From NCBI RefSeq assembly GCF_019396355.1, contig NZ_JAHKRK010000024.1, positions 1 to 58,559 on the forward strand: 58,559 nucleotides of DNA, read 5' to 3'. The translations under genes and the position numbers were made by a program. Origin of the DNA: Pseudonocardia nigra. GTDB lineage: Bacteria > Actinomycetota > Actinomycetes > Mycobacteriales > Pseudonocardiaceae. Under the pieces are notes generated by a model. That model was not told the origin of the DNA. It did not search any database and saw only the letters and a list, made by a program, of their open reading frames with translations. Positions within the stretch are counted from its first letter, which is position 1, and every line of letters starts with the position of its first letter. Of the stretch, positions 1 through 7,835 are shown piece by piece.

Positions 1-447
1 CACGGGCGTCGGCACGAGCACGGCGGACGCCCCGGCCGCGGCCGCGGCCCCGACGTCGGCGCCGATGTCGCCGATCACGACGACCCGCTCCGCCGGGACG
101 CCGAGGCGCTGCGCGGCGGCCAGCACCATGCCCGGCCGCGGCTTGCGGCACGCGCACCTGTCCTCCGGCCCGTGCGGGCAGACCTGCCAGACGTCGAACG
201 GGCCGAGCAGCTCGTCGACGCGGCGGTTGACCGCGGCGGCCTGCTCGGCGGTGATGAGCCCGCGGGCGATCCCGGACTGGTTGGTGATGACGCCGACGGG
301 TATCCCGGATGCACGGAGGAGGTCGAGGGCCGCGCGGGCCCCGGGGACCGGCCGCACCCGCGCGGGATCACCGTTGTACGGCACGTCGACGACGAGCGTG
401 CCGTCACGGTCGAACAGCACGGCAGCAGGTACGTGGTCGTCGATCAC
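1..447 (-). CDS. gmhB: HAD-family D,D-heptose 1,7-bisphosphate phosphatase-like protein (3' end beyond window)
   Basis: Reading leftward from a GTG at 447, 149 codons are visible before the window edge. The N-terminus carries the HAD nucleophile motif FDRDGTL (about residues 12-18), then a TNQSGIARG block and a zinc-binding stretch CPHGPEDRCACRKPRPGM typical of the GmhB/HisB-N family. GmhB removes the 1-phosphate of D-glycero-D-manno-heptose 1,7-bisphosphate in the cytosol; related enzymes hydrolyse histidinol phosphate or other sugar phosphates, so the substrate is inferred. A GmhA-like isomerase, a PfkB kinase and glycosyltransferases nearby support a heptose or similar sugar role. The GTG is supported because the upstream 28-bp element lies at the same distance as from the glycosyltransferase start at 5974. 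Confidence 0.82.
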   Translation of the reverse strand, partial: MIDDHVPAAVLFDRDGTLVVDVPYNGDPARVRPVPGARAALDLLRASGIPVGVITNQSGIARGLITAEQAAAVNRRVDELLGPFDVWQVCPHGPEDRCACRKPRPGMVLAAAQRLGVPAERVVVIGDIGADVGAAAAAGASAVLVPTPV

Positions 448-493
448 GGAGAAGGACTTGACCGTGCCCGACCCCGATAAACGCTCGCGCCCC

Positions 494-521
494 AACTGCT
501 ACTCTCCGTGACAACTACTAC
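494..521 (-). promoter_or_regulatory. Shared 28-bp upstream element, copy A
   Basis: On the minus strand this reads GTAGTAG, four variable bases, CACGG, then AGAGTAGCAGTT. It is identical in 23 of 28 bases to copy B at 6021-6048, and its gene-proximal edge is 47 bases from the first base of the start codon in both cases. It contains two imperfect GTAG direct repeats about two helical turns apart, which suits an activator or repressor site. An AT-rich TTTATC stretch follows downstream. The regulator is unknown. Confidence 0.6.
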
Positions 522-717
522 GGAAGGTCACCATGGGGTTTTTCGTGGGCAACTGGCCGCTGCGGGCCTGCGGGTAGTGCCCATCGACACCGATCAGCCC
601 GTCCCTGGATCCGCCGAGTCGGACGTTGCCGGGCAGTGCGGGGACTCGGTCGTCGACGGGCCCGACGCGGGCGACGCAGTCCTCGAGGAGCTGCGGGCCG
701 AACGCGACGAGTCCTGA
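508..717 (+). pseudogene. Decayed VapB-type antitoxin remnant
   Basis: Only the C-terminal part of this reading frame looks protein-like: it ends in AGDAVLEELRAERDES, resembling the tail of VapB antitoxins, three bases before the toxin remnant. The upstream part overlaps the 28-bp element and shows no convincing DNA-binding fold or ribosome-binding site. The call rests on position immediately before a PIN-domain remnant and on that C-terminal resemblance, so it is tentative. Confidence 0.4.
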
Positions 718-719
718 CG

Positions 720-1021
720 GTGCACTACTCCGTCGACGCCTCCGCGCTCGTCCGCTGACTTCCGGACGAGTACCGCGTGGACGCCGGCGCCCTGGGCGAT
801 CTGCTGCTCGACGGCCGGGAGCCACTGCAACCCCGTGTCGTCCTGACGGTGGCCCGGCAGATCGTGCTCGACCACACGCCGTCCGGACCCTCGACGCCCT
901 GCACCTCGCCGTCGCGACGACCACGGTGACCGAGCTGGCCGCGGGTGACCCCGTCGCGTTCGTCACCCGCGACGCGCGGCAGGCGGCCGCCGCGGCGGCG
1001 ATGGGGCTGACGGTCTCCTGA
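720..1021 (+). pseudogene. Frameshifted VapC (PIN-domain) toxin remnant
   Basis: From a GTG at 720 the frame reads VHYSVDASALVR, a PIN-domain N-terminus with the first acidic residue, and stops at once. The C-terminal part appears in another frame around 885-1021 as RTLDALHLAVATT followed by VTRDARQAAAAAAMGL, which is the last acidic block and final helix of a VapC nuclease. The in-frame stop plus the frame change mean no functional RNase can be made. A second vapBC remnant lies near 47.7 kb. Confidence 0.7.
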
Positions 1022-1060
1022 GCGAGCGTCGACCCGGGCCCCGCCGGGTACCCGCCGGGC

Positions 1061-1234
1061 ATGGCCGAGACCGAGAGGGAGAACGTCGAGCCCGCCGACG
1101 CCGCGCGACCGCCCGTCGAGCCGCGCGACAGCCCCGACGCCCTACGCCCCGGCGAGCCGGAGGGCCCGCACCACAAGATCCCCGAGGACGACCCCGCCGC
1201 GCCCACCGAGGACGTTCCCCGGCCCCCGCGCTGA
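1061..1234 (+). CDS. Small acidic, proline-rich hypothetical protein
   Basis: A 57-residue frame beginning MAETERENVEPADAARPP and ending VPRPPR. It is rich in Pro, Glu, Asp and Ala with no hydrophobic segment or recognised domain, so it is probably disordered. A GGGTAC box at 1046-1051 just upstream resembles a sigma-B type -10, but the -35 match is poor. It lies between the vapC remnant and the sugar kinase, on the same strand as the kinase. Function unknown; small unstructured proteins like this are common in actinomycetes, and the frame could also be non-coding. Confidence 0.45.
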   Translation: MAETERENVEPADAARPPVEPRDSPDALRPGEPEGPHHKIPEDDPAAPTEDVPRPPR

Positions 1235-1260
1235 CCCCGCGTGCCGGCCCCCCACCCGGG

Positions 1261-1272
1261 TACGGTCCGGAC
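1261..1272 (+). promoter_or_regulatory. Leaderless -10 element of the PfkB kinase gene
   Basis: TACGGT at 1261-1266 fits the actinobacterial TANNNT -10 and is followed by six bases and then the ATG at 1273. Transcription would begin at or next to the A of the start codon, giving a leaderless mRNA; there is no ribosome-binding site. Confidence 0.55.
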
Positions 1273-2199
1273 ATGCCGCCTCCCGCCGTGGTCGTGTTCG
1301 CCCCGTCCCCCCTGCTGACCGTGACGATCGAGGACCGGGCGGGCCAGGCCGACATCCACGTCCATCCCGGCGGCCAGGGCATCTGGCAGGCCCGCATGAT
1401 CACGACCCTCGGTGTCCCGGTGGTGCTGTGCGTCAGCCTGGGCGGCGAGACGGGCGAGGTGCTCGAACACCTCATCCCGGAGGAGGGCGTGGAGCTGCAC
1501 AGCGTGCCGGTCGGCGCCCGCAACGGGGGCTACGTGCACGACCGCCGCGCCGACGAGCGCGAGCCGGTCGCCGAGGCGCCCGGCGCCCCCCTGGACCGCC
1601 ACGAGCAGGACGCGCTCTACGAGGTGGCCCTGCGCGAGGGCATCACGCACGGCACCGCGCTGCTGGCCGGACCCAACTCCGACCAGGTCATCCCGCATGC
1701 GCTCTACCAGCGCCTCGCCACCGACCTCGCCGCGAACGGGTGCCGCGTGGCCGCCGATCTCGCGGGCAAGCGGTTGGACGCCGTGCTGGCGGGCAACCCG
1801 TTCGTGCTCAAGGTGAGCCACGAGGAGCTGCTCGCCGACGGCCGCACCGACAGCGACGAGCCCGCGGCGCTGGTGGCCGCCATGCGCGACCTGCGCGCCG
1901 ACGGTGCGGGCACGGTGATCGTCTCGCGCGCCGCCGAGCCGGCGCTCGCCCTGGTGGAGGACGACGTCGTGGAGATCCACGTACCGCCCCTGCAGCCCGC
2001 CGAGACCCGCGGGGCGGGCGACTCGATGACCGCGGGCGTCGTCGCCTCGCTCACCAAGGGCGTCCCGGTCCGGGAGGCGCTGTGCATCGGCGCGGCCTGC
2101 GGTGCCCTCAACGTCGTGCGGCGCGGGCTCGGCACCGGCGGCGAGGAGTCCATCCGGACCCTGGCCGAGCGGGTCGAGCTCGTCGCCTGGAAGGAGTGA
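1273..2199 (+). CDS. PfkB-family carbohydrate kinase (1-phosphofructokinase-like)
   Basis: 308 residues, normal for the PfkB/ribokinase fold. The N-terminal signature is HPGGQGIWQARMITTLG (about residues 37-53), equivalent to the GGKG-N-A block of FruK/LacC-type kinases, and the C-terminal ATP/anion-hole motif is ETRGAGDSMTAG (about 244-255) with the catalytic Asp in GAGD. It should phosphorylate a sugar or sugar phosphate with ATP in the cytosol. The substrate cannot be read from sequence: proximity to GmhA/GmhB-like genes suggests a heptose phosphate, but the N-terminal motif is closer to tagatose/fructose-phosphate kinases than to HldE. surE follows after five bases, so the two are probably cotranscribed. 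The ATG is supported by the leaderless promoter. Confidence 0.85.
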   Translation: MPPPAVVVFAPSPLLTVTIEDRAGQADIHVHPGGQGIWQARMITTLGVPVVLCVSLGGETGEVLEHLIPEEGVELHSVPVGARNGGYVHDRRADEREPVAEAPGAPLDRHEQDALYEVALREGITHGTALLAGPNSDQVIPHALYQRLATDLAANGCRVAADLAGKRLDAVLAGNPFVLKVSHEELLADGRTDSDEPAALVAAMRDLRADGAGTVIVSRAAEPALALVEDDVVEIHVPPLQPAETRGAGDSMTAGVVASLTKGVPVREALCIGAACGALNVVRRGLGTGGEESIRTLAERVELVAWKE

Positions 2200-2204
2200 A
2201 CCCC

Positions 2205-2987
2205 ATGCGTGCACTGGTGACCAACGACGACGGCATCGACTCCGTCGGCCTGGCCGTGCTGGCGCGGGCCGCGCAGGCGGCCGGGCTCGAGGTGGTCGTG
2301 GCGGCCCCCGCGGAGCAGTCCAGCGGCGCGAGCGCGGCGATCACCGCGGTGCGGCGCGAGGGCCGCACCGTGGTGCACCGCCGCGAGCTGCCCGAGCTGC
2401 CCGACGTGCCGGCCTACGCCGTCGAGGCCCAGCCGGGGCACATCGTCGTCGCCGCCCTGAGCGGCTGGCTCGACCCGGCCCCCGAGGTGGTGCTCTCCGG
2501 CATCAACCACGGCGCCAACGTCGGACGCGCCGTGCTGCACTCGGGCACCGTCGGCGCCGCGCTCACCGCGGGGGTCCGCGACGCCCGCGGCCTCGCCGTC
2601 AGCCTCGACGTCGCGCTGCACCCCACCGGGGAGCGGCACTGGGACGCTGCGGCGGAGCTGTTCCCCCGGGTGCTGGAGCTGCTGCTGGACGCCCCGGCCA
2701 CCACCGTGCTCTCGCTCAACGTCCCGGACCGGCCGCTCGTGGAGCAGCGGGAGCTGCGGCACGCGCGGCTGGCGAAGTTCGGGTCGGTGCAGGCGCGCGT
2801 CGACGAGGTGGGCGACGGCGCGCTGCGGCTCGGGGAGATCGAGGTCGGCACCCGGCCCGAGGAGGGCACCGACAGCGCCCTGCTCGCCGCAGGCCACCCG
2901 ACCCTCACGGCGCTGCGGTCGGTGGCCGAGGACCCCGACCGCCTGGTCCCGGAATGGCTCGCCTCGGCCGACCGGGTCCGCGCCTGA
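2205..2987 (+). CDS. surE: 5'/3'-nucleotidase SurE
   Basis: 260 residues, full length for SurE, a metal-dependent phosphatase that removes phosphate from nucleoside monophosphates, especially under stress or in stationary phase. The signature TNDDGIDSVG at residues 5-14 contains the metal-binding Asp pair, and SGINHGANVGRAVLHSGTVGA carries the conserved Asn and the active-site loop. It begins five bases after the kinase stop; the kinase ends AAGGAGTGA, which also offers the ribosome-binding site. It ends just before a strong bidirectional palindrome that separates it from the convergent isomerase gene. Confidence 0.93.
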   Translation: MRALVTNDDGIDSVGLAVLARAAQAAGLEVVVAAPAEQSSGASAAITAVRREGRTVVHRRELPELPDVPAYAVEAQPGHIVVAALSGWLDPAPEVVLSGINHGANVGRAVLHSGTVGAALTAGVRDARGLAVSLDVALHPTGERHWDAAAELFPRVLELLLDAPATTVLSLNVPDRPLVEQRELRHARLAKFGSVQARVDEVGDGALRLGEIEVGTRPEEGTDSALLAAGHPTLTALRSVAEDPDRLVPEWLASADRVRA

Positions 2988-3002
2988 AGGACCCACACCC
3001 GG

Positions 3003-3057
3003 TTGCAGCAAAGCCACTTTCACGCCACGTGGTTGCATGAAAGTGGCTTTGCTGCAA
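3003..3057. terminator. Perfect 20-bp palindrome between convergent genes
   Basis: Left arm 3003-3022 (begins TTGCAGCAAAGCCAC) pairs without mismatch with right arm 3038-3057; the 15-nt loop itself contains CCACGTGG. It lies between surE and the convergent isomerase gene and would work as a rho-independent-like terminator in both directions, although there is no long T tract. Confidence 0.75.
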
Positions 3058-3096
3058 TGTCCGTTCCGCGGTTCCGTCCGACCACATGGGCCGGGG

Positions 3097-3717
3097 TCAG
3101 GCGCGCGCCTCGATCGCGCTCTCCAAGGCACGGCAGAGCATGTGCAGGGCCGCCAGGTGGGTCTCCTGCACGGTGGCGGTGTCGCCGGGCAGGCACACCG
3201 CCTCGCTGCAGGCCCGGGCGAGCGGGTTCGGGCCGGGACCGGTGAGGGCCCAGCTCCGGGCGTCCACCTCGGCCGCAGCGGCGGCCGCCGCCAGCAGGTT
3301 CGGGCTGCGGCCACTGGTGGAGAACAGCAGCACGACGTCCCCCGGCCGCCCGTGGGCCCGCACCTGCCGCGCGAACACCTCCGTGAAGCCGTAGTCGTTG
3401 CCGATCGCGCTCATGCTCGAGCTCTCGGCGTGCAACGCGATCGCCGACAGCGGGCGGCGCTCCCGGTCGAACCGGCCCACGAGCTCGGCCGTCAGGTGCT
3501 GGGCCTCCGCGGCGCTCCCGCCGTTGCCCGCGACGAGCACCCGCGCGCCGGCGAGCAGCCGCTCGGCGAGCTCGTCGCCCCAGCGGGCCAGCGTGGGGCT
3601 CGCCCCGCGCAGGGCGGGCAGCGCCTGCGCGAGCCGGTCCACGTGATCGCCGAGCGTGGTGACGACATCGGGCGCGGTGACCGTGGCACTGGCGGTCGCG
3701 GTGGCGGGCGGGTTCAC
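3097..3717 (-). CDS. gmhA: SIS-domain phosphoheptose isomerase (GmhA-like)
   Basis: 206 residues. The sugar-isomerase core shows AGNGGSAAEAQHLTAELVGRF (sugar-phosphate loop), then LFSTSGRSPN, the second phosphate-binding loop, and a C-terminal ETHLAALHMLC containing the Glu/His pair used by GmhA. GmhA converts sedoheptulose 7-phosphate to D-glycero-D-manno-heptose 7-phosphate in the cytosol. The GTG start at 3717 overlaps the stop of the upstream glycosyltransferase by four bases (GTGA), which argues for translational coupling. It is the last gene of a three-gene unit headed by the GT at 5974. Related SIS proteins such as DiaA lack enzyme activity, but the His/Glu pair supports catalysis. Confidence 0.87.
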   Translation of the reverse strand: MNPPATATASATVTAPDVVTTLGDHVDRLAQALPALRGASPTLARWGDELAERLLAGARVLVAGNGGSAAEAQHLTAELVGRFDRERRPLSAIALHAESSSMSAIGNDYGFTEVFARQVRAHGRPGDVVLLFSTSGRSPNLLAAAAAAAEVDARSWALTGPGPNPLARACSEAVCLPGDTATVQETHLAALHMLCRALESAIEARA

Positions 3718-4961
3718 CGGACCGCCCCCGCGGTCTCGGGCCGGGCGACCGCCACCGGCCGGGTCCGCGTCGCCCGCGCCTCGACGACCTCCTCGTAGGC
3801 CAGCGCGGTCGCCGCGGCGACCCGCTCCCAGTCGTAGCGGGCGAGCACCCGGTCCCGGCCGGCGATCCCGAAGGCCGTGCCGCGGGTCGGGGAGGCCAGC
3901 AGGTCGCGCAGCGCGGTGGCGAGCGCGTCCGGGCGGCGGGCCGGCACGAGCAGCCCGGTGACCTGGTCGACGACGGTGTCCTGGATGCCGCCGACGGCGC
4001 TGGCCACCACCGGCCGCCCGCAGGCCATGGCCTCGAGCGGCACGATCCCGAACGGCTCGTACCAGGGCACGCACACCACCGCGTCGGCGGAGCGCAGCAG
4101 CGCCGGGACGTCCGGGCGGGCCACCGGTCCGAGCAGCCGGACCCGGTCGGCGACGCCCGCCTGCTCGGCCGCGGCCCGCAGCCGCTGGGCGTCGGGGTCG
4201 TCGGCCCGGTCCACGCCCGTGGCACCGCCGGCGATGACGAGCTCGGCGTTCGGGACGCTGCGCAGCGCGGCGATCACCTCGTCGACGCCCTTGCGGCGCA
4301 CCAGCCGGCCGAGCGCGACCAGCCGGGGCCGATCGGACCGCTGCGCGACCGGGCCGTCGGGGGTGAACTCGGCCGTGTCGACGCCGCACGGCACCACCGT
4401 GGTCCGTCGGCGCGGGGCCCCGAGCCGGGCCAGCTCGAACACCTCGTCGGTGCAGGTGGCGAGCACGCGGTCGGCCTCGCGCGCGACCGCCGCCTCCGCC
4501 CGGACCCGGCCCTTCGGGCTCGTGTCCTCGCTGCCCTGGTGGCGGCGCTTCACGCTACCGAGGGCGTGGAAGGTCTGCACCACCGGGATCCGGCCCGCGG
4601 CGGCGGCGAGCGAGACCATCCCGGACATCCAGAAGTGGGCGTGCACGACGTCGGGGGCGTCGCCGGCCCACGCGGCCGCGAGCACACGGGTGAACTCGGG
4701 CAGGTGCGGCACCAGCTCGTCCTTCGGCACCGGCGCGGTCGGGCCCGCGGTGACGTGGCGTACCACGACGCCGGGGCGCAGCGGCACGGTCTCGGGGAGG
4801 TCCGGGTCCTCGCGGCGGGTCCAGACCGTCACCTCGTGTCCCGCGGTGGCGAGGGCGGAGCTGAGCTCCAGCACGTGCACGTTCTGGCCGCCGGCGTCCA
4901 CGCCGCCGAGGGCGGCGAGCGGGCTGGCGTGTTCGGACACCATGGCGATGCGCATCGGCAT
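3714..4961 (-). CDS. Family 4 glycosyltransferase
   Basis: 415 residues with two Rossmann-like halves (GT-B fold). The N-terminal glycine loop GGVDAGGQNVHVLELS (about residues 19-34) and the C-terminal nucleotide-sugar motif EPFGIVPLEAMACGRPVVAS with the E-x7-E pair (about 304-323) are typical of GT4 retaining transferases such as MshA and sucrose-phosphate-synthase relatives. No signal peptide or membrane segment, so cytosolic. The ATG at 4961 overlaps the previous stop (TGATG); an internal ATG at 4955 has better spacing from the AAGGAG box and may be the true start. Donor and acceptor are unknown; the coupled isomerase suggests a heptose or ketose-derived sugar. Confidence 0.88.
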   Translation of the reverse strand: MPMRIAMVSEHASPLAALGGVDAGGQNVHVLELSSALATAGHEVTVWTRREDPDLPETVPLRPGVVVRHVTAGPTAPVPKDELVPHLPEFTRVLAAAWAGDAPDVVHAHFWMSGMVSLAAAAGRIPVVQTFHALGSVKRRHQGSEDTSPKGRVRAEAAVAREADRVLATCTDEVFELARLGAPRRRTTVVPCGVDTAEFTPDGPVAQRSDRPRLVALGRLVRRKGVDEVIAALRSVPNAELVIAGGATGVDRADDPDAQRLRAAAEQAGVADRVRLLGPVARPDVPALLRSADAVVCVPWYEPFGIVPLEAMACGRPVVASAVGGIQDTVVDQVTGLLVPARRPDALATALRDLLASPTRGTAFGIAGRDRVLARYDWERVAAATALAYEEVVEARATRTRPVAVARPETAGAVR

Positions 4962-5974
4962 CAGCTCCTTCCGATCGTGGCGGTGGCGACCGGCCGGGGG
5001 GCCTGCCGACGCCGACCCTCGGTGGCGTGCGCGAGGACCTCGTCCCAACAGGTCAGGAAGCGGTCCAGGCCGTAGCGCTCCAGGACGTGCGCCCTGGCGG
5101 CGGCACCCGTCGCCCGGGCGCGGTCGGGGTCCGCGACCAGCTCGCGCAGCCCCTGGGCGAGCCGGTCGGGGTCGGTGGAGCAGATCCCGGTGCCGGGCGG
5201 GACGGCCTCGCCCGCCTCCGTGCTCGCGAGCGCGACCACGGGCATGCCCAGGTGCATGGCCTCCAGCAGCGACAGGCCCAGCGAGGTCCACCGCAGGGGG
5301 TGCAGGTAGACGCGGCGGCGCGCCATCTCCGCGTGCATCCGGTGCTGCGGCAGGTCGCCGCGGCCCTGGATCTCCGCGACCCCGAGCGCGTCGCCGAGGC
5401 CGTCGGTCCCCATCCCGAAGACGTCGAGCGGGACGGTGCGGGCGAAGGCGGGCAGCAGGTCGGTCCCGGTGATCCGGTTGCGCCGCAGCGGCTCGTTGAC
5501 GACGACCGCCGCGGCAGCGAGCTCCCCGGTGTACCGATGGCCGGGGTCGACGATCCCGTGCTCCACCACCGTGGTGGCGGTGCTGCCGGCGTCCCACATC
5601 AGCCGGTTGAAGTGCGTGACGTGCACCAGCGTGAGGTCGTCGCGGTCGGCCATCGGGTGCCTGCTGGTGGCCGCGTGCTCCCGCGGCGCGTTGTGCTCGA
5701 GATAGATCACGGGGACGTCGCGTCCGAGGGTGCGGCCCAGCCACCGCTCGGCGAGCTCCAGCTCCTCGGGTCGCTGCAGGACGACGACGTCCACGTCGGC
5801 GTCGGCGAGCTCGTCGGGGGCGATCTCGACCGCGCCCGCCGGCCAGTCCCACGCCGCCGGCCGCCCGCCGCCCCACGGCCCGCGCTCGGGGAGCGTCGGC
5901 AGCAGGTAGCGGTGCGGACCCTGGACGAAGGCCGTCGTCCATGACCCGTGCACGTGCCACAGGAGGATGTTCAC
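4961..5974 (-). CDS. Glycosyltransferase, first gene of a GT-GT-gmhA unit
   Basis: 337 residues beginning MNILLWHVHGSW, with an AGGAG-type box upstream. The C-terminal half has the GT4-like block SLGLSLLEAMHLGMPVVA, which keeps the second Glu of the E-x7-E pair but has Thr/Ser where the first Glu is usual; the N-terminal half is shorter than normal. In the genome this gene type often precedes a second GT4 gene. It likely adds one sugar of a cell-envelope or stress-related glycan, but substrates are unknown. The upstream element at 6021-6048 matches that of the gmhB-like gene, so both units are probably under one regulator. The stop overlaps the next gene by one base. Confidence 0.83.
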   Translation of the reverse strand: MNILLWHVHGSWTTAFVQGPHRYLLPTLPERGPWGGGRPAAWDWPAGAVEIAPDELADADVDVVVLQRPEELELAERWLGRTLGRDVPVIYLEHNAPREHAATSRHPMADRDDLTLVHVTHFNRLMWDAGSTATTVVEHGIVDPGHRYTGELAAAAVVVNEPLRRNRITGTDLLPAFARTVPLDVFGMGTDGLGDALGVAEIQGRGDLPQHRMHAEMARRRVYLHPLRWTSLGLSLLEAMHLGMPVVALASTEAGEAVPPGTGICSTDPDRLAQGLRELVADPDRARATGAAARAHVLERYGLDRFLTCWDEVLAHATEGRRRQAPRPVATATIGRS

Positions 5975-6020
5975 CTTCGAGTAGTCGCCAACTGCGCGAC
6001 GATCAAAACCCCTCTCGCCG

Positions 6021-6048
6021 AACTGCTACTCTTCGTGGTGGCTACTAC
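6021..6048 (-). promoter_or_regulatory. Shared 28-bp upstream element, copy B
   Basis: On the minus strand this reads GTAGTAG, CCAC, CACGA, then AGAGTAGCAGTT, matching copy A (494-521) in 23 of 28 bases. The proximal edge is 47 bases from the start codon of the glycosyltransferase at 5974, as in copy A. Here the block CACGAAGAGTAG is present twice with a 19-base period (the upstream copy reaches about 6055), and a TTTTGATC tract follows. This looks like a tandem operator or activator site. Confidence 0.62.
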
Positions 6049-6149
6049 TCTTCGTGTCCAGTGATGGTTCGGAGGCCCGGAACGGACGTACCGGGCGTCA
6101 CCGGCGGGTCGCGCGTGGCCGTCCGCCGTGCGGGGTAACGCCAACTCTC

Positions 6150-7775
6150 GTGGGAGTTTCCGACGATCTGCAGCGCATCGCCGCCGACACGTTCGGCTGG
6201 ACCGAGCTGCGTCCCGAACAGCTCGACGCCATGGAGCACGTGGCCGGTGGTCACGACGTGCTGGCGGTGATGCCCACCGGATCGGGGAAGTCCGCGATCT
6301 ACCAGGTGCCCGCGATGCTGCGGGACGGGGCGACCATCGTCGTCTCCCCGCTGATCGCCCTGCAGCGCGACCAGCGCGAGGGCCTGGCCGAGAGCGACGC
6401 GCCCGAGGCCGTTGCCGTGAACTCGGCGCAGCGGGCCGGGGAGACGCGGCACGCGTGGGACGCGGTCGAGGGCGGCGACGCCGAGTACCTGTTCCTGTCC
6501 CCCGAGCAGCTGGCGAACGACGAGGTGCTCGACCGCGTCCGCGCCGCCGGCCCGTCGCTGTTCGTCGTGGACGAGGCGCACTGCGTCTCCGAGTGGGGCC
6601 ACGACTTCCGGCCCGACTACCTGCGGCTGGGCGAGGTCATCGAGCGGCTCGGGCACCCGCCGGTGATCGCGCTGACCGCCACCGCGGCGCCGCCCGTACG
6701 CGCCGACATCGTCGAGCGGCTGGGACTGCGCGAGCACCGCGAGGTGATCACCAGCTTCGACCGACCGAACCTGTACCTCGCCGCGCACCTGTACGCCGAC
6801 GCCGACCAGCGCCGGGCCGAGGTCGTGGAGCGGGTGGTCGAGCGCGCCGGCCCGGGGCTCGTGTACTGCGCCACCCGCAAGGACACCGTCGCCTACGCCG
6901 ACGCCCTGACCGAGCGCGGTGTCGCGGCCGCGGCCTACCACGCCGGGCTGAAGCGCGCGGTGCGCGACGAGGTGCACGAGCGGTTCATGAACGGCGACAT
7001 CGACGTCGTCGTGGCCACCTCGGCGTTCGGGATGGGCATCGACAAGCCGGACGTCCGGTTCGTGCTGCACGCGGCCACCCCCGCGTCGCTCGACGCCTAC
7101 TACCAGGAGATCGGCCGGGGCGGGCGCGACGGCGAACCCGCACTCGCCGAGCTGCACCACCACGCCCAGGACGTCAACCTCCAGCGGTTCCTCACCGCCC
7201 GCCGCCCGAAGCCCGACGCCCTGCGCGGTGTGCTGAACGCACTCGACACGGGGGAACCGCGGACGCCCAAGCAGGTCGGCGACTCGAGCGGCCTCTCCCC
7301 CGCCCGCCGCACCCCTGCCCTGAACCTCCTGGAGCAGGCCGGGGCCGTGACCGCCGACGCCGACGGCCGGTTCACCCGCACCGGCCTGGGCGCGGCGGAG
7401 GCGGTGGACGCCGCCGTCGAGATCGCCGAGCAGCGCCGGGAGATGGTGCGCTCGCGGATCGAGATGATCCGCGGGTACGCCGAGAGCACGAACTGCCGCA
7501 GGCGGCTGCTGCTGGGCTACTTCGGCGAGCAGCTGACCGACCCGTGCGGGCACTGCGACAGCTGTGACGCCGGGACGTCGCGCCGCGCCGACCCGGACGC
7601 GGGCGAGGCGGCGGGGCTCGAGGGCCAGGAGACCGTCCGCCATCCCGAGTGGGGCGAGGGCGTGGTCATGTCGACCGAGCGCGACCGCGTGACCGTGCTG
7701 TTCGCCGAGCACGGCTACAAGACCCTGTCACTGGACGCCGTGCGGGAGAACGACCTGCTGGAGCCCGCCGAGTAG
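6150..7775 (+). CDS. recQ: ATP-dependent DNA helicase RecQ
   Basis: 541 residues from a GTG at 6150. Helicase motifs in order: Walker A MPTGSGKSAIYQVP, DEAH box VVDEAHCVSEWGHDFRP, motif III TATAAPP, motif VI QEIGRGGRDGEP, then the RecQ zinc cluster with Cys in NCRRRLLLGYFGEQ and CGHCDSC. After it sits a small C-terminal domain (about residues 490-541, VRHPEWGEGVVMS) instead of an HRDC domain. RecQ unwinds 3'-tailed DNA in recombination repair. The frame stays open to 6054, but that start would lie inside the shared regulatory element and adds an Arg-rich tail without homology, so the GTG is preferred; no strong ribosome-binding site is visible there. Confidence 0.92.
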   Translation: MGVSDDLQRIAADTFGWTELRPEQLDAMEHVAGGHDVLAVMPTGSGKSAIYQVPAMLRDGATIVVSPLIALQRDQREGLAESDAPEAVAVNSAQRAGETRHAWDAVEGGDAEYLFLSPEQLANDEVLDRVRAAGPSLFVVDEAHCVSEWGHDFRPDYLRLGEVIERLGHPPVIALTATAAPPVRADIVERLGLREHREVITSFDRPNLYLAAHLYADADQRRAEVVERVVERAGPGLVYCATRKDTVAYADALTERGVAAAAYHAGLKRAVRDEVHERFMNGDIDVVVATSAFGMGIDKPDVRFVLHAATPASLDAYYQEIGRGGRDGEPALAELHHHAQDVNLQRFLTARRPKPDALRGVLNALDTGEPRTPKQVGDSSGLSPARRTPALNLLEQAGAVTADADGRFTRTGLGAAEAVDAAVEIAEQRREMVRSRIEMIRGYAESTNCRRRLLLGYFGEQLTDPCGHCDSCDAGTSRRADPDAGEAAGLEGQETVRHPEWGEGVVMSTERDRVTVLFAEHGYKTLSLDAVRENDLLEPAE

Positions 7776-7830
7776 CGCCTTCGGCGCTCGTGAGTGAGAA
7801 ACGTCGTCCTGGCGACGTTTCTCACTCACG
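7774..7830. terminator. Tandem hairpins between recQ and the convergent dehydrogenase
   Basis: A short hairpin AGCGCC-TTC-GGCGCT overlaps the recQ stop region (7774-7788). It is followed by a perfect 18-bp palindrome, arms 7789-7806 and 7813-7830, with loop TCCTGG. The dehydrogenase stop lies six bases beyond, so the large hairpin probably ends transcripts from both sides. Confidence 0.75.
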
Positions 7831-7835
7831 GGGCG

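Noticed and set aside
499..2214. 571-residue minus-strand open frame over the kinase gene
   Set aside because: Antisense of vapC remnant and PfkB gene; low-complexity product with no motif.
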